A stretch of 31,608 nt of DNA from a virus. The stretch spans positions 1-31,608 of the IMG/VR virus record IMGVR_UViG_3300009103_000107, one strand, 5' to 3'. Positions 7,901 to 14,930 of this stretch are shown in pieces. Both the position numbers and the translations under genes were made by a program. The notes under the pieces were generated by a model. The model was not told where the DNA came from and ran no database searches. It was given only the letters and a program-made list of their open reading frames with translations. Each line of letters begins with the position of its first letter. The first letter of the stretch is position 1.

Positions 7901-10541
7901 TACCACTTATTTCTTCAGAAACAATTTTAAGTCTTTCTATTTCAGGGGAACTAATATCTTTATTATTAACTTCTTTTATTTTCTTTTCTAAAGAGTCTTG
8001 TTCTAATAATAATCTTATTAATCGCGGCCTTGTTCTTCCATCAATATTTTGGGGTATTCTTAAGCCAGCATTTCTTAATTCGGAAAGTTGATCTTTTTGT
8101 ATTCGCCCTTCTTCTTTAGTTATTTTACCATTTTCAACTAACTTACTTATTCTATCATTTGCTTGAGTAAAAAATGTTGCTGTAGCATGCATAGTAGGAG
8201 CTAATTTATGCATATCAAATTTTTCAATTACATCTAAAGCCATTTGATTAATTTCTAATGCTGTTTGAGCTCCAAATTTACCTACAACAGGAAGTACTTG
8301 CCCTATAGCTCTACCTACTCTAGCCCCTTCCCAATCAAATTTTGCGCCAGTTAATGCTTCATACCATCCTTCACCAGTTTGTAAACGAACAGTAGCATCA
8401 GAAATATAGCCCTGGAATCCTTCTGTTACTGCCTCACTAGCCCCAGCTATTTCTGCAGCTACATAAGTTCTACCTACGCCTTTGATAAATTTATATAACT
8501 CTCCTCTATATAAAGAAGCTAAGGTTCTTCCCCCTGTAGCATAAGCTCCAAATATAGCATCTATACCTAATTTTTCTAATCCTGCAATAGCACCAGATGC
8601 CATCAACATATATATCATATCTATTGATTCTGGATCTTCTAATTCCGCTATAATATCCTCTACAGTAATTTGGTGACCTTCCCCTTCACGGTTTATAATA
8701 TTTTTTTTCATGGTTTCATACACCATACTAGTCATTTCCGTAGCCATAATAGTTCCAGCACCTAAAAGAGTTAATCCTTTACCGGTAATTTGCATACCTG
8801 CCCCCCATGGGCCTTTAATTCCTTTACCTACTCTTTCTAATATTCCACCGCCTATCATAGGCCCCATTTGAGGTAATTGTTTTATAAAGTTTGCTGCAGT
8901 ATCTATAAATCCTAATTCTTGCAGTCCTCCCCATCCTTCTCCAGTTTCTAATTCATTTAATAAAGATTCAAAATGCTCGTCCTGCATTATCTCTAAAGAT
9001 AATTTAAATATATCTTTTGTAGCTTCTTTATCATATTGCTCAAATCCCTTATAATCTTCAGCCCCTTTAAGTAATTGATTTATAGTGTATTTTCCAAGAA
9101 TCTCTTTAGTTTTTGAATCTTTTGGAGTAGGTGTCCTACCAAGCCAGTTAACAGTAACATCATGATAACGAGCAGATACACTAGCATAAGAATATGCTTT
9201 TTGGAAAGCGCTTTTTTCTACATCTGTTAAAGTGGCCCAATATTCTTTATCAGCCATTTTTTCTCGTAATTGCGCAGTAGTTAAATTTAAAATACCACTT
9301 TTTTCTAACAGTTCTTTATTATCATTAAAGAAATTCCTAATAGTATCTCTTTGATGCATATCTGGTCTAGAAAATGTTGTTTGTAATTGCTTAACCATTT
9401 TGCTAACACTTACCTTAGTTCCAGCCCATGCGTCTCTCAGCTTCCATTGAAGATACTTTCCTTCTTTAAAGTAATCTTCATCTAACTGTGCTAATTCTTC
9501 CTCTTTAGTTCTGCCAAAAGGTTTATATAATTCTTTTAAAGCTGCTTGAGCAAGAAATTTATATTGTCCCACTCTTGATTCAACCTCAGGGGTATAAAAT
9601 AATTCATTATACCTATCTTGAGCCCATTTATCTAATCGGGCTTGCGAGGCTAATAATCCTTCTGGGGTATCTAATTCACCATTTTCTTGGGCTTCCCTCA
9701 TAAATTGATAACCACGCAATCCTTCACTTTCTTTTTTAATTCGAGACTGTGCTAATTTAAAAGCTGCTTGTATAACAGGATCATTCTGTATTGCAGTCCT
9801 TAGTACTGTTTGAGAATTTTCTACAAATTCATCCCAAGTTTCAAATTTACTAAAATCTTCAGCAATAATTAAATTTTTTATATAATCTAAAGCTTCACGA
9901 TTTGGAGTATAATATTGTGTAGTATCTAATTCTTCATCATCTGATATAAAAAAAGGAGGTATAGTAGTTTGTAAATCTCCTAATTCTTGTTTTGTTATAT
10001 CATATCCTACTAATGGAGGGACAGTCTCAATAATTTCATTAACTTTATTAGTAGTGGCTTCTACATCTAATGTCCCATATTGATTCAATACAGGCTGTTC
10101 CATTACCTCATTTACTGCTTCTACTTTTTCTTCAGTTTCTTTATAAAAGTTTGTTTCTTTTGGTGGAGTAGGATTAAATACAGCATCTAATTCTTCTTCA
10201 GTAGTCATTTCTTTTTCCATTGCTATATTACCTATTTTAGTAGGTAAAGTAGTAGTAGGTATAGTAGATTGAACTACGCCGCTTTGAGATCGCTCATCAA
10301 TAATTTGGGGTTTACTTTCTTTTTCCTCTTCTATATTTATAATATCTTTTTCATCTTTATCTAAATTTTCCCATATTTTATTAAGTAAAATATCAGCATC
10401 ACTTTCAACTTCTTCAATAATAGGGGCTTCCTCTACTTCAGTAGCTTCTATTTCTTCTTGTTCCTGATTTTCTTCATCTTCATCTTGCGTTACCACATCA
10501 GTCCCAGGCAATAAATCCCAGATATTGTTTTCGTCAACCAT
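1911..10541 (-). CDS. Giant internal virion / ejection-type protein with HExxH and HAD-phosphatase-like domains
   Basis: At 2876 residues this is the largest gene here, last of the structural series, in the place of T7 gp16-like ejection proteins. Residues 1-130 are very acidic and probably disordered. Hydrophobic segments lie around 560-610 and 640-670, with others near 2620-2650, 2670-2695 and 2785-2810. HEFLH at 975-979, followed by an E-E pair at 1037-1038, resembles a gluzincin zinc site. Residues 1960-2129 look like a complete HAD phosphatase: D1961-x-D1963-x-T1965, then T2047 in VLTAR, K2084, and the acidic pair D2103-D2104. The C-terminal third resembles regions in large polyvalent phage proteins. 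Known: such giants are packed in heads and ejected with DNA. Inferred: a membrane-crossing ejection protein with enzyme cargo. I see no convincing lytic transglycosylase. It ends in a polylysine tail. Confidence 0.85.
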   Translation of the reverse strand: MVDENNIWDLLPGTDVVTQDEDEENQEQEEIEATEVEEAPIIEEVESDADILLNKIWENLDKDEKDIINIEEEKESKPQIIDERSQSGVVQSTIPTTTLPTKIGNIAMEKEMTTEEELDAVFNPTPPKETNFYKETEEKVEAVNEVMEQPVLNQYGTLDVEATTNKVNEIIETVPPLVGYDITKQELGDLQTTIPPFFISDDEELDTTQYYTPNREALDYIKNLIIAEDFSKFETWDEFVENSQTVLRTAIQNDPVIQAAFKLAQSRIKKESEGLRGYQFMREAQENGELDTPEGLLASQARLDKWAQDRYNELFYTPEVESRVGQYKFLAQAALKELYKPFGRTKEEELAQLDEDYFKEGKYLQWKLRDAWAGTKVSVSKMVKQLQTTFSRPDMHQRDTIRNFFNDNKELLEKSGILNLTTAQLREKMADKEYWATLTDVEKSAFQKAYSYASVSARYHDVTVNWLGRTPTPKDSKTKEILGKYTINQLLKGAEDYKGFEQYDKEATKDIFKLSLEIMQDEHFESLLNELETGEGWGGLQELGFIDTAANFIKQLPQMGPMIGGGILERVGKGIKGPWGAGMQITGKGLTLLGAGTIMATEMTSMVYETMKKNIINREGEGHQITVEDIIAELEDPESIDMIYMLMASGAIAGLEKLGIDAIFGAYATGGRTLASLYRGELYKFIKGVGRTYVAAEIAGASEAVTEGFQGYISDATVRLQTGEGWYEALTGAKFDWEGARVGRAIGQVLPVVGKFGAQTALEINQMALDVIEKFDMHKLAPTMHATATFFTQANDRISKLVENGKITKEEGRIQKDQLSELRNAGLRIPQNIDGRTRPRLIRLLLEQDSLEKKIKEVNNKDISSPEIERLKIVSEEISGIALDAAAKTEYLRMVGNVKDAINGKVSGKLKYITAKDKKGVEKQIDRLKKDGWNLDKKSSSNYGSFFHNPKTGKQIIILNQAEALKDGAVNTAAHEFLHAVIYNTVKNSKGTALALGNNLLQYLEKINPDLMKNGDFANRVRQYQGDPTISDEVAAEEVLTLFSEAVLDGALVLNEGTLTQIGDFFRRIWQSLGFGNIRFDTGEDIYKFIKDYNKNISRGKTRWLRGSESGVLSKAQERLLDEGAEGDLVKRKYRMPRGKEDKAPVIIKPSVKKLTELTKEFKDGNFDNVEDLTKQYQATGRDALKRWAGQRGVPINLSNPQVNEEVTSLLNKEFNSFTKNFDPSKAEASTYMENIAKRIGPKIVEEATRKGKQVSQDVLTEKGRELQAEETQETTDKEFEKRKYPTDIAVIEKQTADVRPEILTNIKNSVKQFIASSVGKVKEIGGKGKKIITKLDPSSLAKELKAQNTATRIAVRNAMGKSVKAQNDFIKKAINDGYIETIPIAAMKKRFRTVKGFNIEKIGRETLGAGTGIYQLSGLNKQALIDFYTKDQSGRRSFIDLLAKGLTIEQFQEVKIDTEFMNDLAFKLKEAKSELTAEEFMNEVERIYDGRTKEFASLDIVKASKKRKPTPTQDTELRVLSTKHDIYAAQRQLDPKGKIIKPNSLVNIQKIHKRDLETVLNGDIGTAVLELSNFGNFGRRDRKGKGLDKDGNPIRVKKVKGKWPPGTKKYFQLMDGSWVEAGTTAADLKGINRGKFMPKTGAYYGKSDPAYEQLIKAAKENDNSPLNQKLLALKPKRIKIPKGKKIDKAFLAKHADQIAENQKALRLYTKILEQSGQPLSSVAPFITASYQATTGLIKISAGFKGASKRFEHGKGQKYSKGEKYREEHSPPASVIGASLLWAIKYNHVDITMDAIVKNYGQIQLSKLDDARIDNSGYAATLPEGMTIFDDNVDLARLAASGVNLNTIINPKTKKTLVSEMGLGLTPQQAQNRSLIHYQNELVMAVVKGEISKAKASKHLKVSIPANIAKNARVTFNEKFAPTITYPGMTSQEVKDTFESDLKTRVLASKKRSAKGISVFDFDDTLAKTKEKVIVYAPAFKPGTSQEVSMELTPAEFAERAIELEQMGASFDFSQFENVKGAEKGPLADLALKRQGKFGGGDIFVLTARPQASAPAIKMFLDGIGLNIPMENITGLENGSPQAKANWVLQKTGEGYNDFYFADDQMPNVKAVKQILDQVDVKSDVVIAKASKKRNLDTEFNTILEETTGLKAEAEYSPVRARLEGKKKDKGVFKWLGRQLTITPSAEDFLGLMQDLMGYSKQGNRHAKWIQDNLMGPYNKAEQQILSAKVTVANDFAALKKKFKSLRSTLKGNPLMDQIGVGPYTKSQAMRVYIWNKQGMEIPGISKRDQNALVAAVEADSELNVFADEVILIQKDKQYPAPTDNWAGGTIDSDIMSNIDKTFRRQVMTEFDENTKIIFSDKNMNKLEALYGKKWVDALKDSLRRMKSGSNRPVYQGGGARIVNEMLDWLNGSVGAVMFLNVKSGLLQLISNVNFINWGDNNIYQAAKAFASKEYWPTVMKLMNSDYLVNRRDGLRINVNEAELANAAKDGGMKGAIAYLLDKGFIITRIMDSLAIATGGATFYINRRDALLKRQNPETGKKYTQAEAEAKAFDDFYAISEESQQSSNPSKISQQQASLFGRVILAFQNVTMQYNRMTKKSIRDLYNRRKSPGQTQRESDLGNLSKIIYYTTIQNIIFNALQQTLFAALFDDEGEEKEKDKLAGVANGMADSLLFGLGFGGAAISTLKNVLLKVMEESDRKSPDYEEAVWEIFNVSPVLDSKVRKLRTTAKTFNWNMEEIKKRGWSLDNPTYLAISQLISAATNIPIDRVLRKIMNMRMAMDEETRTWQRVALMLGWSSWSVGLPYWGLQSTIKREEKAKEKAKNDYKYDIRKLKAQGYKKVMYRNLKDFDPKDIVEMQSPAGTVVYYVKTKKKKK

Positions 10542-10550
10542 ATGATTTAA

Positions 10551-12107
10551 TTAAGAATATTTTTTAACAAACTCTTTTTGTTTTGGTGATAGGGTCTTTG
10601 GTAAATTTTTAAGTTCTTCAGGTAATTTTTGATAAAATACTGGCATTCCTGATTGCCATTCTTGTATACCTAACATAATCCTATAGAATTCAGGAATAGG
10701 CATATTATTATTATTGAGAAATTTTATCATTTCCCTACCATTTTCTGTATCTTCAGTTAATGTTTCTTTAACTATAGAGGGTTCATTACCTACTCCAGGT
10801 TGGGGTAATTTTTTATCTAAACTACTTTCTAATTCCCGCTGCATAAACCATGCTTTTTGCGCATTTACTAAACCAACCTTTTGATTACTTTTATTATTTA
10901 AAGTATTAAATTTTTCTCTTAATCCCATATAACCTGTTTTTTCTTCTGGACTTAAACTTTGATACAAAGCTTCTTCTTCAGGTGTAACATTTTCAAAAAA
11001 TCCTTTAGGTAAATCTATGCCTAATCTATTATTAGCGTATCCATATAAAACCCCAGGATTTCCACCACCATTAGCAAACATTCCAGCTACATGAGCATTT
11101 ACTTCAGATTTATATGCTGGATTATTATTAATAGCTTCTGTATTAATAAATTTTATTAAACTTCTACCCATTTTATTTCCTTGTACTCTATACATAGGCA
11201 TTTTTAATGCTGTATCTTCTTCAGGGGTTTCATCATCACTAGTTATAGGCGAACCACCTAAAAAATATTGAGGTTGTAATGTTCCTTTTCTAGTTAATCC
11301 TGCTTCTTCAAAAGCATCACCCACCTTAAAACCTTCTGGAACTTCACTAATAAATTGATTTAATATATTACCATTTTCTATTGAATCCGAACCTACTTCC
11401 CCAGATATTTTGTACCAATGTTTTCCATTTTCATCTTGTTCTAAATTTCTACTTGCCAAAAAATCATCTATAATATAAGGTTTATAATGAAGAAAATCTT
11501 TAAAAGTTTTACCTAATGGATCTATATAGATATCTTGTGTTAAAACTGTTTTTTCGCCAGTTTTAGTGGGTTGAAAATAAAAATCTTTTTTAACTTTTAC
11601 GTCATCATAATAATCAAAATTATTAGCCCAACCAGATGCTTGAAATAAATTATTATCTCTATCTCTTTCATTATATCCATTTATATTAAATTGATTCCAA
11701 TTAGCCAAAAAATCTGGCAAATTATTAGGCTCCATTTCTTCTGTAGCCACACTTAAATACCCACCAACATCACCTATTTGTTTTAATCGATTAAAATAAT
11801 CATTTCTTTGTTTAGTTAATGCTTTAATTTCTACATTACTTAAATTAGGTAATTGGCTATTTAATCGAGTTTGTGCATCTATAACTCCACCCACTCTTTG
11901 TGCTTCTTCTATAAATGCATCTCTAACTTTAATACCTAATTTTTCATCTTCATTCTCATTGGCTGAAAAAGGTGAAAATTGTGCATCTCTAAAATTAATA
12001 CTAGAACGTGTAACAAAATCTAAATCCTTAGCTTGTCTTTTTTGAGAAATATCTACTAATCTATTAATAGCGTTATTATGGGCTTCTATTAAACTTTTTT
12101 GTTTCAT
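10551..12107 (-). CDS. Putative internal virion protein (T7 gp15-like position)
   Basis: The 518-residue protein has no signal peptide and no membrane helix. It is rich in Asn, Glu, Lys and Phe. The N-terminal 120 residues look helical; the middle (about 150-330) has mixed beta character with short Gly-rich turns; the end is helical again, with a terminal K-K-Y-S. No enzyme motif is visible. It lies between the S74-tailed small internal protein and the giant ejection protein, 9 bp before the latter's start. That order matches the three-gene internal core of T7-type phages and the cargo genes of some Bacteroidota phages. Assignment as internal virion protein therefore rests on position only; a tail-associated protein is the alternative. 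Confidence 0.65.
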   Translation of the reverse strand: MKQKSLIEAHNNAINRLVDISQKRQAKDLDFVTRSSINFRDAQFSPFSANENEDEKLGIKVRDAFIEEAQRVGGVIDAQTRLNSQLPNLSNVEIKALTKQRNDYFNRLKQIGDVGGYLSVATEEMEPNNLPDFLANWNQFNINGYNERDRDNNLFQASGWANNFDYYDDVKVKKDFYFQPTKTGEKTVLTQDIYIDPLGKTFKDFLHYKPYIIDDFLASRNLEQDENGKHWYKISGEVGSDSIENGNILNQFISEVPEGFKVGDAFEEAGLTRKGTLQPQYFLGGSPITSDDETPEEDTALKMPMYRVQGNKMGRSLIKFINTEAINNNPAYKSEVNAHVAGMFANGGGNPGVLYGYANNRLGIDLPKGFFENVTPEEEALYQSLSPEEKTGYMGLREKFNTLNNKSNQKVGLVNAQKAWFMQRELESSLDKKLPQPGVGNEPSIVKETLTEDTENGREMIKFLNNNNMPIPEFYRIMLGIQEWQSGMPVFYQKLPEELKNLPKTLSPKQKEFVKKYS

Positions 12108-12109
12108 TA

Positions 12110-13081
12110 TTATATTCTTTTAAATTCAACATCTAGTTTAGAATAATCTACTCTATCATAACCATCTGAATGCTTTATAACTGCCCCTGATGGTATTTCA
12201 TCCGACATTACTCCTTGCCAAATTCCTTCACCAAATATTTTATTTATATATTCAAAAGCATATATTTTAAGACCATTAGGGGATTGCCCAAGAAGTTGAA
12301 TATTTTTCTTTAATCTTCGATCACTTGGATTATTAAGTTGAGCAGCAGCTAAGTTGTTTTGTGATGCTTTTACTCCTAACCCAGCAGTTGCAACACTTCC
12401 AAGTCCACTTGCTACTTGTCCCCAGGCCTGAGAGCCAGCAATTGCAGCTTGATTTTCTTGCTGAGCAAAACCTTGATACATACTTTGATACATGTTAATA
12501 TCATTATTAGTTCTAGCTTCTTGTGCTTGAAATTGAAATATTTCTCCTTGAGCTGCTGCGTCTTCTGCTCTTGTGCCTTGAGCTATAGCAACATCTTGAT
12601 AACGTGTAGTTGCCGCCACCCTAGCACCAATAGCATGTTGTTCGCCTCGCGCTTTTAATTCTGCATTTCTTGCCTCTTGTTCTTCAATACTTGCAGCAAC
12701 GCCTTTTTTAGATTTAAGTGCAGCCATTGCTAAAGCAGTTGCTCCTCCAGCACTAGCGCCTGTCATTTCTAAAGTATCTAAAGTATTAGCCAACGCAATA
12801 TCAGCCTCTTCAGCCTGCATTTCAGCTGCGGCTGTTGATACTTGTAAATTATTAAATGGATTAGTTATTTGACTAGATAAATCACTAGCTAACCCAGATA
12901 AGTCAGTTATTCCTGTATAAGGATTTATAATGTCTTGTCTATCTCTTATTGCCGCAAGCATTCCTGTTTTTGCGTCATTTTTTTCATTTCTAGCTCTCCT
13001 TTCTGCTTTTTTAGCTTTCCCGGCTGCTACGGCTCCTGCGCCTACTACTGCTGCTGCGGCTACTGCTGTTAATGCTGCCAT
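12110..13081 (-). CDS. Internal virion-type protein with C-terminal Peptidase_S74-like chaperone domain
   Basis: The 323-residue protein has an Ala-rich hydrophobic N-terminus (residues 1-20), then basic residues and a long Ala/Gln/Glu-rich helical region (about 60-240) of the kind seen in T7 gp14-like injection proteins. From residue 253 it changes to SDRRLKKN, followed by a compact domain through residue 323 (features G-x-W-Q-G-V and a final D-V-E-F). This is the start signature of the intramolecular chaperone/S74 autoprotease domain; Ser253 and Lys258 have the dyad spacing (+5) known for endosialidase-type domains. The domain is only about 71 residues, shorter than the tail-spike versions, so cleavage is uncertain. 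It sits directly upstream of the 518-residue and giant virion genes. Confidence 0.75.
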   Translation of the reverse strand: MAALTAVAAAAVVGAGAVAAGKAKKAERRARNEKNDAKTGMLAAIRDRQDIINPYTGITDLSGLASDLSSQITNPFNNLQVSTAAAEMQAEEADIALANTLDTLEMTGASAGGATALAMAALKSKKGVAASIEEQEARNAELKARGEQHAIGARVAATTRYQDVAIAQGTRAEDAAAQGEIFQFQAQEARTNNDINMYQSMYQGFAQQENQAAIAGSQAWGQVASGLGSVATAGLGVKASQNNLAAAQLNNPSDRRLKKNIQLLGQSPNGLKIYAFEYINKIFGEGIWQGVMSDEIPSGAVIKHSDGYDRVDYSKLDVEFKRI

Positions 13082-13082
13082 A

Positions 13083-13490
13083 TTATATATTTTTTACTAT
13101 TTCATAAGAGGGCTTATTATCCACATGCCATCCTAATTTTTTATGTGTTTCTATTAACTGTTTATTTCTTCCAATAGAAAATATGTGCAGTTGATTTTGT
13201 TTTTTACAAACTTCTTCTGCCATATTAATTAATAATTCTATTGCTTCTGATCTATCTGCACTTCTATATTCTGGGTTAGATATTATCCATTCTAATAAAA
13301 CTGCTTGAGAATTAGTAAAATAAAGAAATCCAGCCACTATAGGTTGTTTATCTTTTTCTACTATTAATCCCCCAGTACCATTTTCTGGGAGAAAAGATTT
13401 TGGAGGGGTTGTCCATTCAGGCCAACTATCCCACCATTTAACTAAAGTATTCCAATCGGATTCTTTTAGTTTTCTAATATTAAATTTCAT
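13083..13490 (-). CDS. GNAT-family N-acetyltransferase
   Basis: The 135-residue protein has the length and strand/helix order of GNAT enzymes: an N-terminal strand with I-R-K-L and W-rich helix (residues 5-25), a G-T-G-G-L-I-V strand region near 38-45, an A-G-F-L-Y-F strand near 54-59, an E-W-I-I-S-N strand near 68-73, and the acceptor/CoA-binding helix after Y-R at about 77-95. The usual R/Q-x-x-G-x-G/A pyrophosphate loop is degenerate (R-S-A-D-R-S). The end (K-K-L-G-W near residue 118) is typical of the family. It lies between the tail propeller gene and the internal virion gene, with 1-6 bp spacing. The substrate is unknown; a virion or host protein is possible. Confidence 0.7.
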   Translation of the reverse strand: MKFNIRKLKESDWNTLVKWWDSWPEWTTPPKSFLPENGTGGLIVEKDKQPIVAGFLYFTNSQAVLLEWIISNPEYRSADRSEAIELLINMAEEVCKKQNQLHIFSIGRNKQLIETHKKLGWHVDNKPSYEIVKNI

Positions 13491-13495
13491 ATAAT

Positions 13496-14920
13496 TTATC
13501 TATTCATATAATTACTTCCTACAGAAAATAATTGTTTCGCTCCATTTGGGTCTGTAGTCCCATCGGTGGAGAATTTTACTGTTATATAAAAAGCTTTTAC
13601 TCCTGTTTCTTGTGCTCCTGTTGTAATAACTTCTTCAGCACGTGCTGGAGAATTATTATTTAATACTGCATAATAAGTATTTTGTTTTCTATCAAATCCT
13701 GCCCTATAAGGTATACCATTTTCGGTATAATATCCTTCGTCATAACTATAAATTTTAGCTACTGTATCTTGATAAGTAGTATCCCCTAAAGCAGGTTGTT
13801 GTGGATTAGTATCTACTCCAGTTTCTTCTGATTGTACTTGATTAGCATTTATTTCCCATCCATTACTACCTTCATAATTTATAGTTTTAAATGTTTTCAT
13901 TCTAATCGGATCTGGATTAAATACAAAATCTACTGTAGATGGATATGCAGTTCCATAAAAATTATTATAATTTGTTCCACTATAATGTTTCCATACTTTT
14001 TGAGATTTAAAGGAATAAAAACTTCCATTACAACTTGTCATTAATTCTGGGATATAATCAAAAAAGCTACACCATCCATTTATTAATTCATCATAAGCTA
14101 CAGTTTGTCGCGTCTTACCAACACCATCTCCTATAGTAACAACATAGTTTTTATTATAAATATCATAACCTCCTGTTATAATACCACTAAATTCTAATTG
14201 ATCTCTAAAATAATCAATCATTCCCATGTTAGATATTTCTTCAATACCACTTGGTCCTAATTTTAAAACAGCTGATCTATCTTTGTCAGTAAAATATTTA
14301 TTATATCCATATACTGCAAATGAACCAGGGTCTTGTGATATACCAAAATTGCCTTCAAAAGCAGTTGGTGTACCAATTACCATAGATGCCATTGCATTAG
14401 TAGTAAGTGGTTGTCCTTCTTGGGTAAATATAACATCTTTATCTATAGGCGCTCTATTTACTTTCTTTTCTTGTAAAATAAGTAAATTAGTATTTTCTGC
14501 ATATAATTTTTGTACACTTCCCGATGCTGGATCAACAGCACGAGTTATATCTTCACCTATAGGAAATTGATTAGTATTATTTGTACCTGTTCGAGAATTA
14601 TAAATACCAGAATATATTAAAGTATTTTCAAGTCTTTCTTGTTCTGCCTCTTCTTCTACTATATATGCTTTATTACCAAAATCTACACTAGTATTATTAA
14701 AGCCCCCTCTTATTCTAGCTTCTTCTATAAACCAATCTTCTTCTTCTATTTCATCATAATAAGGAACTGCCGCATTGGTTATACCTGTGGAGCTTTGATA
14801 ATATTCATTAGTACCCAAAGCATTAGTATAGTGATCTGGATAGTCTGATGTTACACCTCTATCTTTTAATCTCTTCAACCAGAAGGTGTTGAAATATGAA
14901 ACTTCTAATGTTACTGGCAT
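13496..14920 (-). CDS. Tail nozzle/propeller-type structural protein (second, smaller part)
   Basis: The 474-residue protein consists of repeated beta-rich stretches with Tyr/Asn/Gly turns. Residues 100-170 hold the stretch IGEDITRAVD and then KLYAENTNLLILQEKKV, a pattern I recall from tail structural proteins of uncultured marine podovirus-like phages; in some of them it is joined to the kind of protein encoded just upstream. The blade-like repeats with S-F-Y-S-F and V-x-K-H-Y near 300-312 resemble a beta-propeller. It starts 10 bp after the 1160-residue gene. Inferred: part of a tail nozzle/muzzle complex with that protein. A peripheral tail or receptor-contacting role is the alternative. 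No catalytic motif is seen. Confidence 0.65.
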   Translation of the reverse strand: MPVTLEVSYFNTFWLKRLKDRGVTSDYPDHYTNALGTNEYYQSSTGITNAAVPYYDEIEEEDWFIEEARIRGGFNNTSVDFGNKAYIVEEEAEQERLENTLIYSGIYNSRTGTNNTNQFPIGEDITRAVDPASGSVQKLYAENTNLLILQEKKVNRAPIDKDVIFTQEGQPLTTNAMASMVIGTPTAFEGNFGISQDPGSFAVYGYNKYFTDKDRSAVLKLGPSGIEEISNMGMIDYFRDQLEFSGIITGGYDIYNKNYVVTIGDGVGKTRQTVAYDELINGWCSFFDYIPELMTSCNGSFYSFKSQKVWKHYSGTNYNNFYGTAYPSTVDFVFNPDPIRMKTFKTINYEGSNGWEINANQVQSEETGVDTNPQQPALGDTTYQDTVAKIYSYDEGYYTENGIPYRAGFDRKQNTYYAVLNNNSPARAEEVITTGAQETGVKAFYITVKFSTDGTTDPNGAKQLFSVGSNYMNR

Positions 14921-14930
14921 AATTATATTA

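Noticed and set aside
1911-10541. Lytic transglycosylase domain in the giant protein
   Set aside because: Position suggests one by comparison with T7 gp16, but no convincing catalytic Glu motif was found.
14226-14570. Plus-strand frames opposite the tail genes (also 13832-14044, 14639-14848, 17887-18123)
   Set aside because: They are low-complexity antisense shadows of AT-rich structural genes, with no coherent domain or spacing.
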